In this document: positions 21,824 to 30,852 of the stretch, in pieces
Layout: every line of letters begins with the position of its first letter
Numbering within the stretch: the first letter of the stretch is position 1
Source: Deltaproteobacteria bacterium
GTDB taxonomy: Bacteria > Desulfobacterota > Syntrophia > Syntrophales > JAFGHS01
Reading direction: 5' to 3'
NCBI GenBank assembly: GCA_016930075.1
Contig: JAFGHS010000050.1
Coordinates: 1 to 32,871, forward strand
DNA length: 32,871 bases
Made by a program: the position numbers and the translations under genes
Notes under the pieces: model-generated
The model's input: the letters and a program-made list of their open reading frames with translations, nothing else
Told to the model about the DNA's origin: nothing
The model's database searches: none

Positions 21824-24153
21824 TGAGACGACCTCTTTACGCATTGATTATTGAAGATTCGGAAAACGATGCCTTGTTGATGCTCCTCCAGTTGAAGAAA
21901 GGCGGCTATGAGCCGGAATATGAGCGGGTGGAAACGGCCGAGGCCATGCGGAAGGCCCTCCATGAGAAGGCCTGGGACGTTATCCTTTGCGATTACCAAC
22001 TGCCGCAGTTCAACGGTCCGTCGGCCATGGCCCTGCTCAAGGAAACGGGACTTGACATCCCCCTGATCATCGTATCCGGCAAGATCGGCGAGGAGACGGC
22101 GGCGGATTGCATGCGCTGCGGCGCCGCCGACTGCATCATGAAGGGCAATCTCGCCCGTCTCGTTCCGGCCATTGAAAGGGAACTGCTGGAGGCTGCCGGG
22201 AGACGGGAAAAGAAAAAGGGGGAGGAGGCCCTCCGGAAATCGGAAGAGAAATACCGGATTTTAATGGATGGCGCAAGCGATGCCATAATACTTGCAGACG
22301 CTGAAGGGAATTTTCTGGAGACCAACCAAAGGGCGGAAAAACTTCTCGGATATTCAAAAGCGGAATTATTAGGCATGAACGTTCAGAGCATTCATCCGCA
22401 AGAACAGCTTGAAGCGGTTTTATCCACGTATAAAGAAATCAGGGAAAAAGGTCTCTCAACCCTGAATGACGCGATCGTTTTAAGAAAAGACGGCAAGACC
22501 GTCCCCGTGGATATTACGGGAAGCGCTATTGAAGTTGCGGGGGGAACCATCTATCAGGGCATTTTCCGAGACATTACGGAACGCAAGCGGGTGGAACAGG
22601 CCCGCGCCTTGGGCAACAGGATTCTGAACGTATTGAACAGGCCCAGCGAAAGCGACAAATTTATGCGGGATGTGCTTGTCTTGATCAAGGAAAACCTGGG
22701 CATCGACGCCGTTGCCGTTCGTCTGAAGGAAGGCGACGACTTTCCCTATTATGATGCCGTCGGACTTGCGCCCCATTTTATGGAAGCCGATCAATACCTA
22801 TGCGCGCGGGACGGTGCAGGCGACATCATCCGGGATGCCGGGGGCAATCCCGTACTGGAATGTATGTGCGGCGATGTCTTGTCGGGGAGAACCGATCCGT
22901 CGCTTCCTTTCTTTACCGAAGGCGGCAGTTTCTGGACGAACAACACATCAGGACTCCCGGCTTCCGTCAAGGAGGCGGACCGTCAGGCCCGGATGCTGCG
23001 CTTCTGTCATGGTGAGGGATGCAAGTCGGCGGCCCTGATTCCGCTGAAGGCGGGAGACTCCGTGATCGGCCTTCTGCAATTGAATGGTCAAAGGAAGGGC
23101 CGTTTCACAAAGGAGGCGATGAGGTTTCTGGAGCGAATCGGGAACAGCATCGGCAGCGCCGTAAAGCGCCGGTGGATGGAGACCGATCTTCGTCTTGCCG
23201 AAGAAAAATATCGGAGCATCTTCGAGAGTTCTCAGGAAGGCATTTACCGGTCGACGCCTGAAGGACGTTTCATCATGGCCAATCGGGCCATGGCCAGGAT
23301 CTTCGGTTACGATTCCCCTGAGGAACTGATCGCCGGCATCACCGATATTGCCGGCCAAATCTATGCCGATCCCGCGGAGCGCACCGCAATCATGGAGGTC
23401 ATTCGGGAGCAGGGCTTCGTCAGGAACCATGAAACCCGGTTTCGCAAGAAGGACGGGCGCGCCTTCTGGGTTTCCATGACCATGCAGGCGATTTGCGATG
23501 ACCAGGGACGCGTCGTCTATTATGACGGAATCACCGAGGATATCGATGAGCGAAAGCAGAGTGCCGACAGGGTGGAAAGGGCTTTGACGGCGACGGTCCA
23601 CGCCATCGCCGCAGTCGTGGAGACGAAGGATCCCTATACGGCGGGGCATCAGAGAAGAACAACCGATCTGGCCCGGTCCATCGCCGCCGAGATGGGGCTT
23701 CCTGCAGAGGAGCTCGATTTTATCCGGATGGCTGCCGTCATTCATGATATCGGGAAGATCGCCGTTCCGGCGGAGATTTTGAGCAAGCCGACGAAACTGA
23801 CGGATATCGAGTTTGATCTCATCAAGATCCATTCCCAGGCAGGCTACGACATCCTGAAGGACATCGATTTTCCCTGGCCCGTGGCCGAGGTCATCCTGCA
23901 GCACCACGAGAGGATCAACGGATCGGGCTATCCCAGGGGCTTGAAAGGCGATGCCATTCTTCCGGAGGCGCGGATTCTGTCTGTCGCCGACGTGGTGGAG
24001 GCCATCTCCTCCCACCGGCCCTACCGGGCGGCCCTTGGGATCGATCCGGCGCTGGAGGAGATCACCAAAAACAGAGCAATCCTCTACGATCCCGATGCGG
24101 TGGATGCCTGCCTGCGCTTATTCCATGACAAGGGCTATCAGCTGGTGCATTAA
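21823..24153 (+). CDS. REC-PAS-GAF-PAS-HD-GYP c-di-GMP phosphodiesterase
   Basis: A 776-residue cytoplasmic protein predicted to hydrolyse c-di-GMP. Receiver 1-125 (IIEDSENDA, Asp57 in VILCDYQLPQFNG), PAS1 about 143-262, GAF about 266-455, PAS2 about 462-580, HD-GYP about 587-775. The catalytic domain has HDIGK with His641-Asp642, and HHERINGSGYP at 694-704, close to the canonical HHERxDGxGYP with Asn in place of Asp. The GAF domain contains ECMCG (Cys347, Cys349) and CHGEGC (Cys395, Cys400), typical of a deltaproteobacterial GAF subgroup. ATG 21823 follows GGGAG by 7 bases; a TTG three bases upstream is in frame. PAS2 is closely related to the PAS of the kinase at 25752. Confidence 0.92.
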   Translation: MRRPLYALIIEDSENDALLMLLQLKKGGYEPEYERVETAEAMRKALHEKAWDVILCDYQLPQFNGPSAMALLKETGLDIPLIIVSGKIGEETAADCMRCGAADCIMKGNLARLVPAIERELLEAAGRREKKKGEEALRKSEEKYRILMDGASDAIILADAEGNFLETNQRAEKLLGYSKAELLGMNVQSIHPQEQLEAVLSTYKEIREKGLSTLNDAIVLRKDGKTVPVDITGSAIEVAGGTIYQGIFRDITERKRVEQARALGNRILNVLNRPSESDKFMRDVLVLIKENLGIDAVAVRLKEGDDFPYYDAVGLAPHFMEADQYLCARDGAGDIIRDAGGNPVLECMCGDVLSGRTDPSLPFFTEGGSFWTNNTSGLPASVKEADRQARMLRFCHGEGCKSAALIPLKAGDSVIGLLQLNGQRKGRFTKEAMRFLERIGNSIGSAVKRRWMETDLRLAEEKYRSIFESSQEGIYRSTPEGRFIMANRAMARIFGYDSPEELIAGITDIAGQIYADPAERTAIMEVIREQGFVRNHETRFRKKDGRAFWVSMTMQAICDDQGRVVYYDGITEDIDERKQSADRVERALTATVHAIAAVVETKDPYTAGHQRRTTDLARSIAAEMGLPAEELDFIRMAAVIHDIGKIAVPAEILSKPTKLTDIEFDLIKIHSQAGYDILKDIDFPWPVAEVILQHHERINGSGYPRGLKGDAILPEARILSVADVVEAISSHRPYRAALGIDPALEEITKNRAILYDPDAVDACLRLFHDKGYQLVH

Positions 24154-24211
24154 GGAAGATAAAGACGGTTTCCGGAACTATGGGCTAAAATATTCGTGAG
24201 GCAGAAAGGCA

Positions 24212-25696
24212 ATGAAAAAGACCATACTGATCGTCGATGACAACAGCGCCAATCTCTATTTGTTGAAGAGTTTACTGGAGAGTTCCGGTTTTGACGTCCT
24301 GGAGGCGGTAAACGGCAGGGACGCCCTCGATATGGCCCTCGTCCATCCGCCGCCCGACCTGATCCTCTCGGATATCCTCATGCCCGTCATGGACGGTTAT
24401 GCCTTGTGCCGGGAGTGCAAATCGGATGAGCGGCTTAAATACATTCCCTTTGTGTTTTACACGGCCACTTTTACGGATGCAAAGGACGAAGAATTTGCCT
24501 TAAGCCTCGGCGCGGACAGGTTTTTGATCAAGCCCCAGGAGCCGGAAATATTGCTGAAGGTTCTCGATGAAATCCTTGCGGCGGAATATTCGGCACAACG
24601 CCCCCATCCCAGGCCTTTGGGCGAGGAGATGGAGTTTTTCAGGCGACATGATGAGGCCCTTTTCCGCAAGCTCGAAAAGAAAATGTCGGACCTGGAGAGG
24701 GCCAATCGACAACTCGCGGCCCTGGAGGAGCAGTATCGTTTGAGCTTTGAAAATGCCTCAGACGTCATTATCACCCTGGATGCCGAATACACCATTACCG
24801 GCGTATCCCCGAGCATCGAAAGAATGTTGGGGTACAAACCGCAGGAACTCATGGGCCGCCATTATACGGACTTGAAAACGATTGTGACGCCCGAATCCAT
24901 TAAGAAGATATTTGCCGATGTCAATCTGATCCGCAATGGGGATATCATTGCTGCGTCGGTTTATGAGTACGTCGCCAGGGACGGAGCGGTCAAGATCGTC
25001 GAAGTCAGCAGTTCTCCCGTGATACGCGACGGACGGTTTGCCGGTCTGATTGCCATCGCCCGCGATATTACGGAGCGCAGACAGATGGATAGGGAACGGC
25101 AGGAGAACTTTGATCGTCTGCGCAAATCCCTCGAGGCGACGGTTCGCGCCATGGCCGTGACGGTGGAAACGAGAGACCCTTATACGGCAGGGCATCAGCG
25201 AAGGGTCGCCGGACTGGCCTGTGCCATTGCCGAGGAGATGCGCCTTCCTACCGAGCAGGTTGACGGCCTTCGCATGGCCGCCGTTATCCATGACATCGGC
25301 AAGATATCCATACCGGCCGAAATCCTGTCCATGCCGAGGAAACTGACGGCAACGGAATTCAGTCTGATCAAAACCCATTCTGAGGCCGGCTACGACATCT
25401 TGAAGGACATCGATTTCCCCTGGCCCATTGCGAGAATCATCCGGGAGCACCATGAACGGATCGACGGATCAGGGTATCCGAACGGATTAACGGGAGAAAA
25501 TGTTCTCCCGGAGTCCCGGGTGCTTGCCGTTGCCGACGTCGTGGAAGCGATGGCCTCCCATCGTCCGTACCGTCCCGGTCTCGGATTGGGTCCGGCGATG
25601 GATGAGATAACGAAAAACAAGGGCATCCTCTATGACCCGGAGGCAGTGGACGCCTGCATCCGGCTGTTCAGGGAAAAGGGGTATCGCCTGGAGTGA
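24212..25696 (+). CDS. REC-PAS-HD-GYP c-di-GMP phosphodiesterase
   Basis: A 494-residue paralogue of the preceding protein without the GAF and second PAS. Receiver 1-125 with VDDNSANLYLL, Asp54 in LILSDILMPVMDGY and a Lys in FLIKPQEP; PAS about 175-290 (ENASDVIITLDAEYTITGVS); HD-GYP from about 302. The catalytic motifs are intact: HDIGK at His360, and HHERIDGSGYP starting at His413. The segment DPYTAGHQRRVAGLA is shared with the upstream gene, as are long stretches downstream (AGYDILKDIDFPWP), so the two arose by duplication. AAAGG precedes the ATG, and the gap to the previous gene is 58 bases. It would lower c-di-GMP when its receiver is phosphorylated. Confidence 0.93.
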   Translation: MKKTILIVDDNSANLYLLKSLLESSGFDVLEAVNGRDALDMALVHPPPDLILSDILMPVMDGYALCRECKSDERLKYIPFVFYTATFTDAKDEEFALSLGADRFLIKPQEPEILLKVLDEILAAEYSAQRPHPRPLGEEMEFFRRHDEALFRKLEKKMSDLERANRQLAALEEQYRLSFENASDVIITLDAEYTITGVSPSIERMLGYKPQELMGRHYTDLKTIVTPESIKKIFADVNLIRNGDIIAASVYEYVARDGAVKIVEVSSSPVIRDGRFAGLIAIARDITERRQMDRERQENFDRLRKSLEATVRAMAVTVETRDPYTAGHQRRVAGLACAIAEEMRLPTEQVDGLRMAAVIHDIGKISIPAEILSMPRKLTATEFSLIKTHSEAGYDILKDIDFPWPIARIIREHHERIDGSGYPNGLTGENVLPESRVLAVADVVEAMASHRPYRPGLGLGPAMDEITKNKGILYDPEAVDACIRLFREKGYRLE

Positions 25697-25707
25697 GGGG
25701 CCGGGAA

Positions 25708-25751
25708 ATGTGAAGCGACGAGATACGAGCGACGAAAGACGAGAGACGAAA
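25708..25751. repeat. GTGAAGCGACGAG-type repeat tract before the kinase gene
   Basis: TGTGAAGCGACGAGATACGA, then GCGACGAAAGACGAGAGACGAA, immediately before ATG 25752. It replaces the usual ribosome-binding region, leaving only a purine-rich AGAGACGAAA ahead of the start. Confidence 0.7.
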
Positions 25752-27812
25752 ATGATCACACAGGGAACCTCAATATGTTGCAGCCGGCGGCGGGCATGCC
25801 TGTTTATGGCCCTGCTTGCGGTCTTGTGCGTGGGTGCGTCCTATGGGAATGCCGAAGACCGCATTGTGCGGGTGGGTGTCTATGATAATGCCCCGAAGAT
25901 CTTCATGGACCCATCCGGCAAACCTGCGGGCATTTTTGTCGACATCATCGAGGATATCGCGCAGAGCGAGGGGTGGACGCTACGCTATGTTTCCGGCGCC
26001 TGGGCGGAGGGGCTGGATCGCCTGGCGAGAGGCGAGATCGATTTGATGCCCGACGTGGCTTTTACGCGGGACCGGGAAAAGACCTTCTCTTTTCACAAAA
26101 CACCGGTCATGTCGTCATGGTCTCAGGTGTACGCCCGTAAAGACGGCAACATCCAATCGATCGTAGACCTGAACGGCAAGCGGGTCCTTGCCCTGGAAAA
26201 TTCGATCCAGAAGGAAACCTTCGACCGTCTGACGAACAGCTTCGGGTTAAATGTCAAACTTGTTTCCGTGACGGATTATAAAACCATGTTTGCGATGGTT
26301 GCCGCCGGCGAAGCCGATGCCGCCGTCACCAACCGTTTCTATGGGCTGATGCATGCAAAAGAGGCCGGCCTTGAAGACACCGCGATAATTTTCGAACCGT
26401 CCACCCTCTTTTTTGCGGCGTCGAAACACACTCCCAAAAAGCTACTGGATGCCATCGACCGCCGCCTGTCGGATATGAAAGAAGATACGCAATCGGCGTA
26501 TTACACGGCGATGAAACGCTGGACATCCGAAAAGGTCCGGTTCAGGCTGCCGGTCTGGATGCAGATCCTCGGCCTCGTCGCGGGTATGGTGCTCATCATG
26601 AGTCTGGCCGGAAGCGTCGTTTTAAAGCGCCAGGTCAATGTCCGCACGCGGGAATTGATTCAGGTGGCCAAAAAGTACCGCGACATCTTTGAAAACGCCG
26701 CCATGGGCATTTATCAAAGCACGCCGGCAGGGAGATTCCAAAGCGCAAATCCCGCTTTTGCCAAATTGTTCGGCTATGACACACCGGAAGATCTCATGGA
26801 GAATATCAACGATATTCAATATGATGTCTATGTCAATCCCGATGAACGGCTGCGCTTCAAAAAGCTCTTTGCCGAAGAAGGGGAGGTCAGGGGATTCGAG
26901 GCTCAATTTAAGCGCAGGGACGGCTCGCTTTTCTGGATATCCATTCACGGCAAGGCCGTCTACGACGACAAAGGCGACATCCTGTATTACGAAGGCACGG
27001 TTGAAGATATTACCGCCCGCAAGGAGGCGGAAAAAGAGCTGGCCTTATATCATGAGCACTTGGAAAACCTGGTTAAAGAACGAACAGCGGAACTTGAGAT
27101 TGCCAAGGAAAAAGCCGAAGCTGCCGACCGGATTAAATCCGCCTTTCTGGCGACCATGTCTCATGAACTGCGCACGCCCCTGAATTCCATCATCGGTTTT
27201 ACGGGCATCATTCTCATGGAACGGGTTGGCCCGCTGAACGACGAACAAAAAAAACAGTTGAACATGGTCCGCAGCAGCTCCCAGCATCTCCTGGCCCTGA
27301 TCAACGATGTCCTTGACATATCCAAAATCGAAGCCGGCCAGTTTCAACTGGCGCAGGAAGAGGTTGATCTTCCCCCGATCATAGAAAAAGTCGCGCACAG
27401 CGCGCGTCCTCTCGCTGAAGGCAAAGGACTTGAACTCGGGTGCAGCATTGCGCCTGAAATCAATGTTGTTTGGGGCGACGCCAGGCGGGTGGAACAGATC
27501 CTCCTGAATTTGGTCGGCAATGCCGTAAAGTTTACGGAAAAAGGTTCGGTCAGGATCGTCTGCGAAGCGGATGCGGACAACATCCGTGTCAGCGTTATCG
27601 ATACGGGCATCGGCATCAGGGAGGAAGACATGGAAACGATCTTTCAGGCGTTCCGGCAGATCGATTCGGGATTAAGCCGAAAGTTTGAGGGGACGGGACT
27701 GGGTCTTTCCATATCAAAGAAACTTGCGGAATTGATGGGCGGCAAGCTCCAGGCGACCAGTGTCTGGGGTGCGGGAAGCATCTTCAGCTTCTCTTTGCCG
27801 GGGAAAAGGTGA
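25752..27812 (+). CDS. Sensor histidine kinase with periplasmic SBP3 domain: SBP3-TM-PAS-HisKA-HATPase
   Basis: A 686-residue kinase. Signal peptide about 1-34 (SRRRACLFMALLAVLCVG), periplasmic bacterial solute-binding family 3 domain about 36-265 (VRVGVYDNAPKIFMDPSGKP, GIFVDIIEDIA, AVTNRFYGLMHAKEAGL), transmembrane helix about 271-292, PAS about 305-430, a coiled stretch, then His471 in FLATMSHELRTPLNSIIGF. The ATPase domain has LLNLVGNAVKF, DTGIGI and GTGLGLSISKKLAEL. It probably senses an amino-acid-like or other small ligand by its binding domain. The start is uncertain: ATG 25752 gives a proper signal peptide, while GTG 25710 and ATG 25632 are in frame but lie in repeat or in the previous gene. 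It is followed after four bases by a receiver gene. Confidence 0.9.
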   Translation: MITQGTSICCSRRRACLFMALLAVLCVGASYGNAEDRIVRVGVYDNAPKIFMDPSGKPAGIFVDIIEDIAQSEGWTLRYVSGAWAEGLDRLARGEIDLMPDVAFTRDREKTFSFHKTPVMSSWSQVYARKDGNIQSIVDLNGKRVLALENSIQKETFDRLTNSFGLNVKLVSVTDYKTMFAMVAAGEADAAVTNRFYGLMHAKEAGLEDTAIIFEPSTLFFAASKHTPKKLLDAIDRRLSDMKEDTQSAYYTAMKRWTSEKVRFRLPVWMQILGLVAGMVLIMSLAGSVVLKRQVNVRTRELIQVAKKYRDIFENAAMGIYQSTPAGRFQSANPAFAKLFGYDTPEDLMENINDIQYDVYVNPDERLRFKKLFAEEGEVRGFEAQFKRRDGSLFWISIHGKAVYDDKGDILYYEGTVEDITARKEAEKELALYHEHLENLVKERTAELEIAKEKAEAADRIKSAFLATMSHELRTPLNSIIGFTGIILMERVGPLNDEQKKQLNMVRSSSQHLLALINDVLDISKIEAGQFQLAQEEVDLPPIIEKVAHSARPLAEGKGLELGCSIAPEINVVWGDARRVEQILLNLVGNAVKFTEKGSVRIVCEADADNIRVSVIDTGIGIREEDMETIFQAFRQIDSGLSRKFEGTGLGLSISKKLAELMGGKLQATSVWGAGSIFSFSLPGKR

Positions 27813-27816
27813 AAAA

Positions 27817-28197
27817 ATGAAGAAGAAAATACTGGTGATAGAAGACAATGAACAGAATCTGTATCTTGTCAGGTATATCCTTGAAGGGTGCGGCTATGAA
27901 GTCTTTTCCGCCATGGACGGCAAGACGGGGATTGAACTGGCCGCGTCGCTTCTGCCGGATTTGATTCTCCTTGATATCCAGCTGCCCCTGATGGACGGCT
28001 ACGCCGTCGCACGGCGCTTAAGGCAAACCCCCGATCTTGTGGAAACGCCGATCATTGCCGTGACGTCTTACGCCATGCCGGGCGACAAAGAGAAAGCTTT
28101 GGAGTCGGGCTGCAAAGGCTATATCGAAAAGCCCATCGATCCGGAAACCTTTGTCCTCCAGGTTGAAAATTATTTGGACGAGAAGCGTGAAGCGTGA
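27817..28197 (+). CDS. Single-domain response regulator (DivK/CheY type)
   Basis: A 126-residue receiver: VIEDNEQNLYLVRYILEG, phospho-acceptor Asp53 in LILLDIQLPLMDGYAVA, switch Thr/Ser in AVTSYAMPGDKEKA, and Lys105 in YIEKPIDPETF. This DivK-like form is common beside hybrid-type kinases. No output domain. AAAAGGTG precedes ATG 27817, four bases after the kinase stop, so kinase and receiver are very likely a cognate pair. The last codons GAA GCG and the TGA stop are part of the GTGAAGCG repeat tract, giving the C-terminus DEKREA. Confidence 0.92.
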   Translation: MKKKILVIEDNEQNLYLVRYILEGCGYEVFSAMDGKTGIELAASLLPDLILLDIQLPLMDGYAVARRLRQTPDLVETPIIAVTSYAMPGDKEKALESGCKGYIEKPIDPETFVLQVENYLDEKREA

Positions 28198-28257
28198 AAC
28201 GTAGATCGTGAAGCGTGAAGGCCTGAACGATGAGGTGCGGGCGACGCTTCACGAAAG
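28183..28257. repeat. GTGAAGCGTGAAACG repeat tract between convergent genes
   Basis: AAGCGTGAAGCGTGAAACGT, then AGATCGTGAAGCGTGAAGGC, and on the opposite side GCGACGCTTCACGAAAG, the inverted form of the same unit. It fills the whole 51-base gap and supplies the stop codons of both converging genes. The inverted copies can pair, so it might act as a terminator, although it lacks T-runs. Confidence 0.75.
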
Positions 28258-30852
28258 GCTATCTGCGCGTGGATCAGGAACATATTTTCGCAGCAGGTCG
28301 GCAAACTGATAGGGGGGGATGGGTTTGCTGAAATAATAGCCCTGCATCTCGTCGCAGGCTTGTTCGCGCAGGAATTTTTCCTGGTCCTGGGTCTCGACGC
28401 CTTCGGCAATGACGTTAAGGCTCAAGGTCTTGCCCATATCAATGATCGCCTTGGTAATCGCCTTATCCTCAGGATTCTTCAGCATGTCGCGGATGAAGGC
28501 CCTGTCCACCTTCAGCGTGTCGATGGGAAAGTGCGTTATTTGCGACAGGGAAGAGTATCCGGTGCCGAAATTGTCGATGGCGAGCCGCACCCCCATGGAT
28601 TTTATTTTCGTCAGTATTTTAATGACCCGCCGGGTATCCTGTATCAACATGCCCTCCGTGATTTCCAGCTCCAGCAGGTGGGGCGGCATGCCGGATTCAT
28701 CGAGGGCTTCCTTGATATCCTTCAGGAGATCGTTATCCAGGAGCTGACGGAGAGATAAATTGACGGCCATACAGATAGGAGGAAGTCCTGATTTCTGCCA
28801 CGCGATATTTTGCGCGCAGGCGGTTTTCAGAACCCAGCGGCCGATAGGGACAATCAACCCGGTGTCTTCGGCCAGACCAATCAACCGCGACGGGCGTACC
28901 GATCCCAACGCGGGATTTTGCCAGCGAAGCAGCGCCTCCACGCCGGTGATTGCGCCGGTCTTGAAGTCCATCTTGGCCTGGTAATGCAGGTAGAATTCCT
29001 TGTTCTCCATGGCGTTGCGCAGATTTCTTTCCAACTCCAACTGCTCGAAAAGCTCCGATCTGATGCCTGCGGAATAGAACTGATAATTGTTCCGGCCTTC
29101 GCTTTTGGCGAAATACATGGCCATGTCGGCGTTTTTCATCAACGATTGCTCATTGTTTGCGTCTTCAGGGTACATGGAGATGCCGAGGCTTCCCGTTATC
29201 TGGCAGTCCATTCCCATAATCATCACGGGTTTGGTGATGGCGGAAAGAATTCTCTCCGCCACTTCAGCGACTTCGCCTTGGTCTTTGATATCCTGGAGAA
29301 GGGCCACAAACTCGTCGCCGCCCATGCGGGAAATGACGTCGCTTGTCCGCATCGTTTTTTTCAGCTGTTCGGCGACGCCCTGCAGGAGTCTGTCGCCCGC
29401 TTCGTGGCCCAGCGTGTCGTTGACTTCCTTGAAACGATCGAGATCGATAAAGATAACGGCAAGATGTCTTTCATAGCGCTGTGCGGATTGGACGGCGTGG
29501 CTTAAAAGCTGACTGAACATAAAGCGGTTCGGCATACCCGTCAGGGCATCGTGGGTGGCGAGGAACTGAATCTGCTCCTCAGCGCGTTTTTTCTCATCTT
29601 CATGTTCAAGATTCTCCAGGGCAAATACCACATTCTCCGCCAGGCGTTCGAGCAGATTGACGATCTCTTCATTAAAGGTATATCTTGTTTCCGAATAGAG
29701 AAAAAACACGCCGCAGGCATGTCCCTGTCTGATAAGCGGCACAGCAGCGGCGCAGCCGGCCTTTTTTTCTTTGCCGCCATTGTTCTTTTCGTGCGCATCC
29801 CGAAAATACCGGTTGTCGATGACGGGCTTGCCGTTGCGAAAGGCGGCGCTGATGATGCCCCTTCCCTTGTCCGATATTTCCTTGACGGATAAAGGGGGTT
29901 CGCGAAGCTCCGGAAAGTCGATGCCGTCTGCGGCAGCAATATTCATGATGCCCGTTTTCATATCAGGCAGCAAAGCAGCGGAGGCGCTTAATTTGCCGCC
30001 GGAGACGGCGGCTTCGCACACCTGCTGATACAGCTCGCCGGGTGTTTTAGCATGCATGATCGCTTCATTGGTTGTGCTCAGCATGGATAGGATTCTTCCG
30101 GTCCGGCGCACACTTTCTTCGGCAATCCAGCGATTGCTGACGTCGTGAGATGTGCTCACGATAGCCCAGCGGTCGCCGAGTTTTATCGCCCGCCTGTGAA
30201 ACTCATAAAGCGCCCTTTGGCCTTCGGCGTTGGGGCGGCTTCTCATCTGCGTCGTAATGCCGTTTGGCGCGGCGGCGATCGTTTCCGCATACATGCGTTC
30301 GAGAATGTCGCGATCCACCTGCATCATTTCATAGGTCGTAAATTTCATGAATTCTTCCCGCGGGATATTGGCGCGCTGGCAGGCGGTTTCATTGACGTAA
30401 ATGAAGCGCATCGTGACGGGATCGACGATATAGATCAAATCCAGAGAGTCGTCCATGGCGGCCCGGAATTGCAGGAGTTCATCCTGGCGTCTTTTCTCTT
30501 CCGTTACGTCTCTGCCGATGCACCGGTAACCGGTGAAGCTGCCTTGTTCGTCGAACAGCGGCTCGCCGGTAATGCTGACAAAGAGCCTGCCGCCGTCCGG
30601 CAGGATTACGTCGATTATGGCGTCGCGCACCGGTTTCCGGGCGTCGAACAGGGTGCGCAAAGGTTTCCATCCCCCCGCGATTTTGAGGTTCGTTTCCCCT
30701 GGCTTTTTGCCGGGAAGCCATGTGCTCAGCGCATTGCCCTCGCGCGAGGCCGAGTGGTTGACAAATGAGGTGAATCGGAGTTCGGAGTCGACTTCCCAGT
30801 ACCAATCAGAGCACAATTCAACGAGGCTTTGCAAATTAACGCTGTCTTGCAT
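28249..30852 (-). CDS. PAS-PAS-GAF-GGDEF-EAL c-di-GMP turnover protein
   Basis: An 867-residue cytoplasmic protein joining a diguanylate cyclase and a c-di-GMP phosphodiesterase. PAS1 about 10-120 (WYWEVDSELRFTSF), PAS2 about 128-240, GAF about 265-415, GGDEF domain about 425-590 with the intact active site GGDEF at 511-515 and an inhibitory RTSD five residues before it, EAL domain about 605-855 with EALLRW at 639, and AEGVET and QGYYFSKP near the end. The loop normally read DDFGTGYSS is DNFGTGYSS (Asp760, Asn761), which may weaken hydrolysis. AAGGAG lies 6-7 bases before ATG 30852. It converges on the receiver gene at 28197; its TGA lies in the repeat tract. Confidence 0.94.
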   Translation of the reverse strand: MQDSVNLQSLVELCSDWYWEVDSELRFTSFVNHSASREGNALSTWLPGKKPGETNLKIAGGWKPLRTLFDARKPVRDAIIDVILPDGGRLFVSITGEPLFDEQGSFTGYRCIGRDVTEEKRRQDELLQFRAAMDDSLDLIYIVDPVTMRFIYVNETACQRANIPREEFMKFTTYEMMQVDRDILERMYAETIAAAPNGITTQMRSRPNAEGQRALYEFHRRAIKLGDRWAIVSTSHDVSNRWIAEESVRRTGRILSMLSTTNEAIMHAKTPGELYQQVCEAAVSGGKLSASAALLPDMKTGIMNIAAADGIDFPELREPPLSVKEISDKGRGIISAAFRNGKPVIDNRYFRDAHEKNNGGKEKKAGCAAAVPLIRQGHACGVFFLYSETRYTFNEEIVNLLERLAENVVFALENLEHEDEKKRAEEQIQFLATHDALTGMPNRFMFSQLLSHAVQSAQRYERHLAVIFIDLDRFKEVNDTLGHEAGDRLLQGVAEQLKKTMRTSDVISRMGGDEFVALLQDIKDQGEVAEVAERILSAITKPVMIMGMDCQITGSLGISMYPEDANNEQSLMKNADMAMYFAKSEGRNNYQFYSAGIRSELFEQLELERNLRNAMENKEFYLHYQAKMDFKTGAITGVEALLRWQNPALGSVRPSRLIGLAEDTGLIVPIGRWVLKTACAQNIAWQKSGLPPICMAVNLSLRQLLDNDLLKDIKEALDESGMPPHLLELEITEGMLIQDTRRVIKILTKIKSMGVRLAIDNFGTGYSSLSQITHFPIDTLKVDRAFIRDMLKNPEDKAITKAIIDMGKTLSLNVIAEGVETQDQEKFLREQACDEMQGYYFSKPIPPYQFADLLRKYVPDPRADSLS

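Noticed and set aside
22948..24015. 355-codon minus-strand open frame
   Set aside because: Antisense to the PAS2 and HD-GYP domains of the phosphodiesterase; no ribosome site and no recognisable motif.
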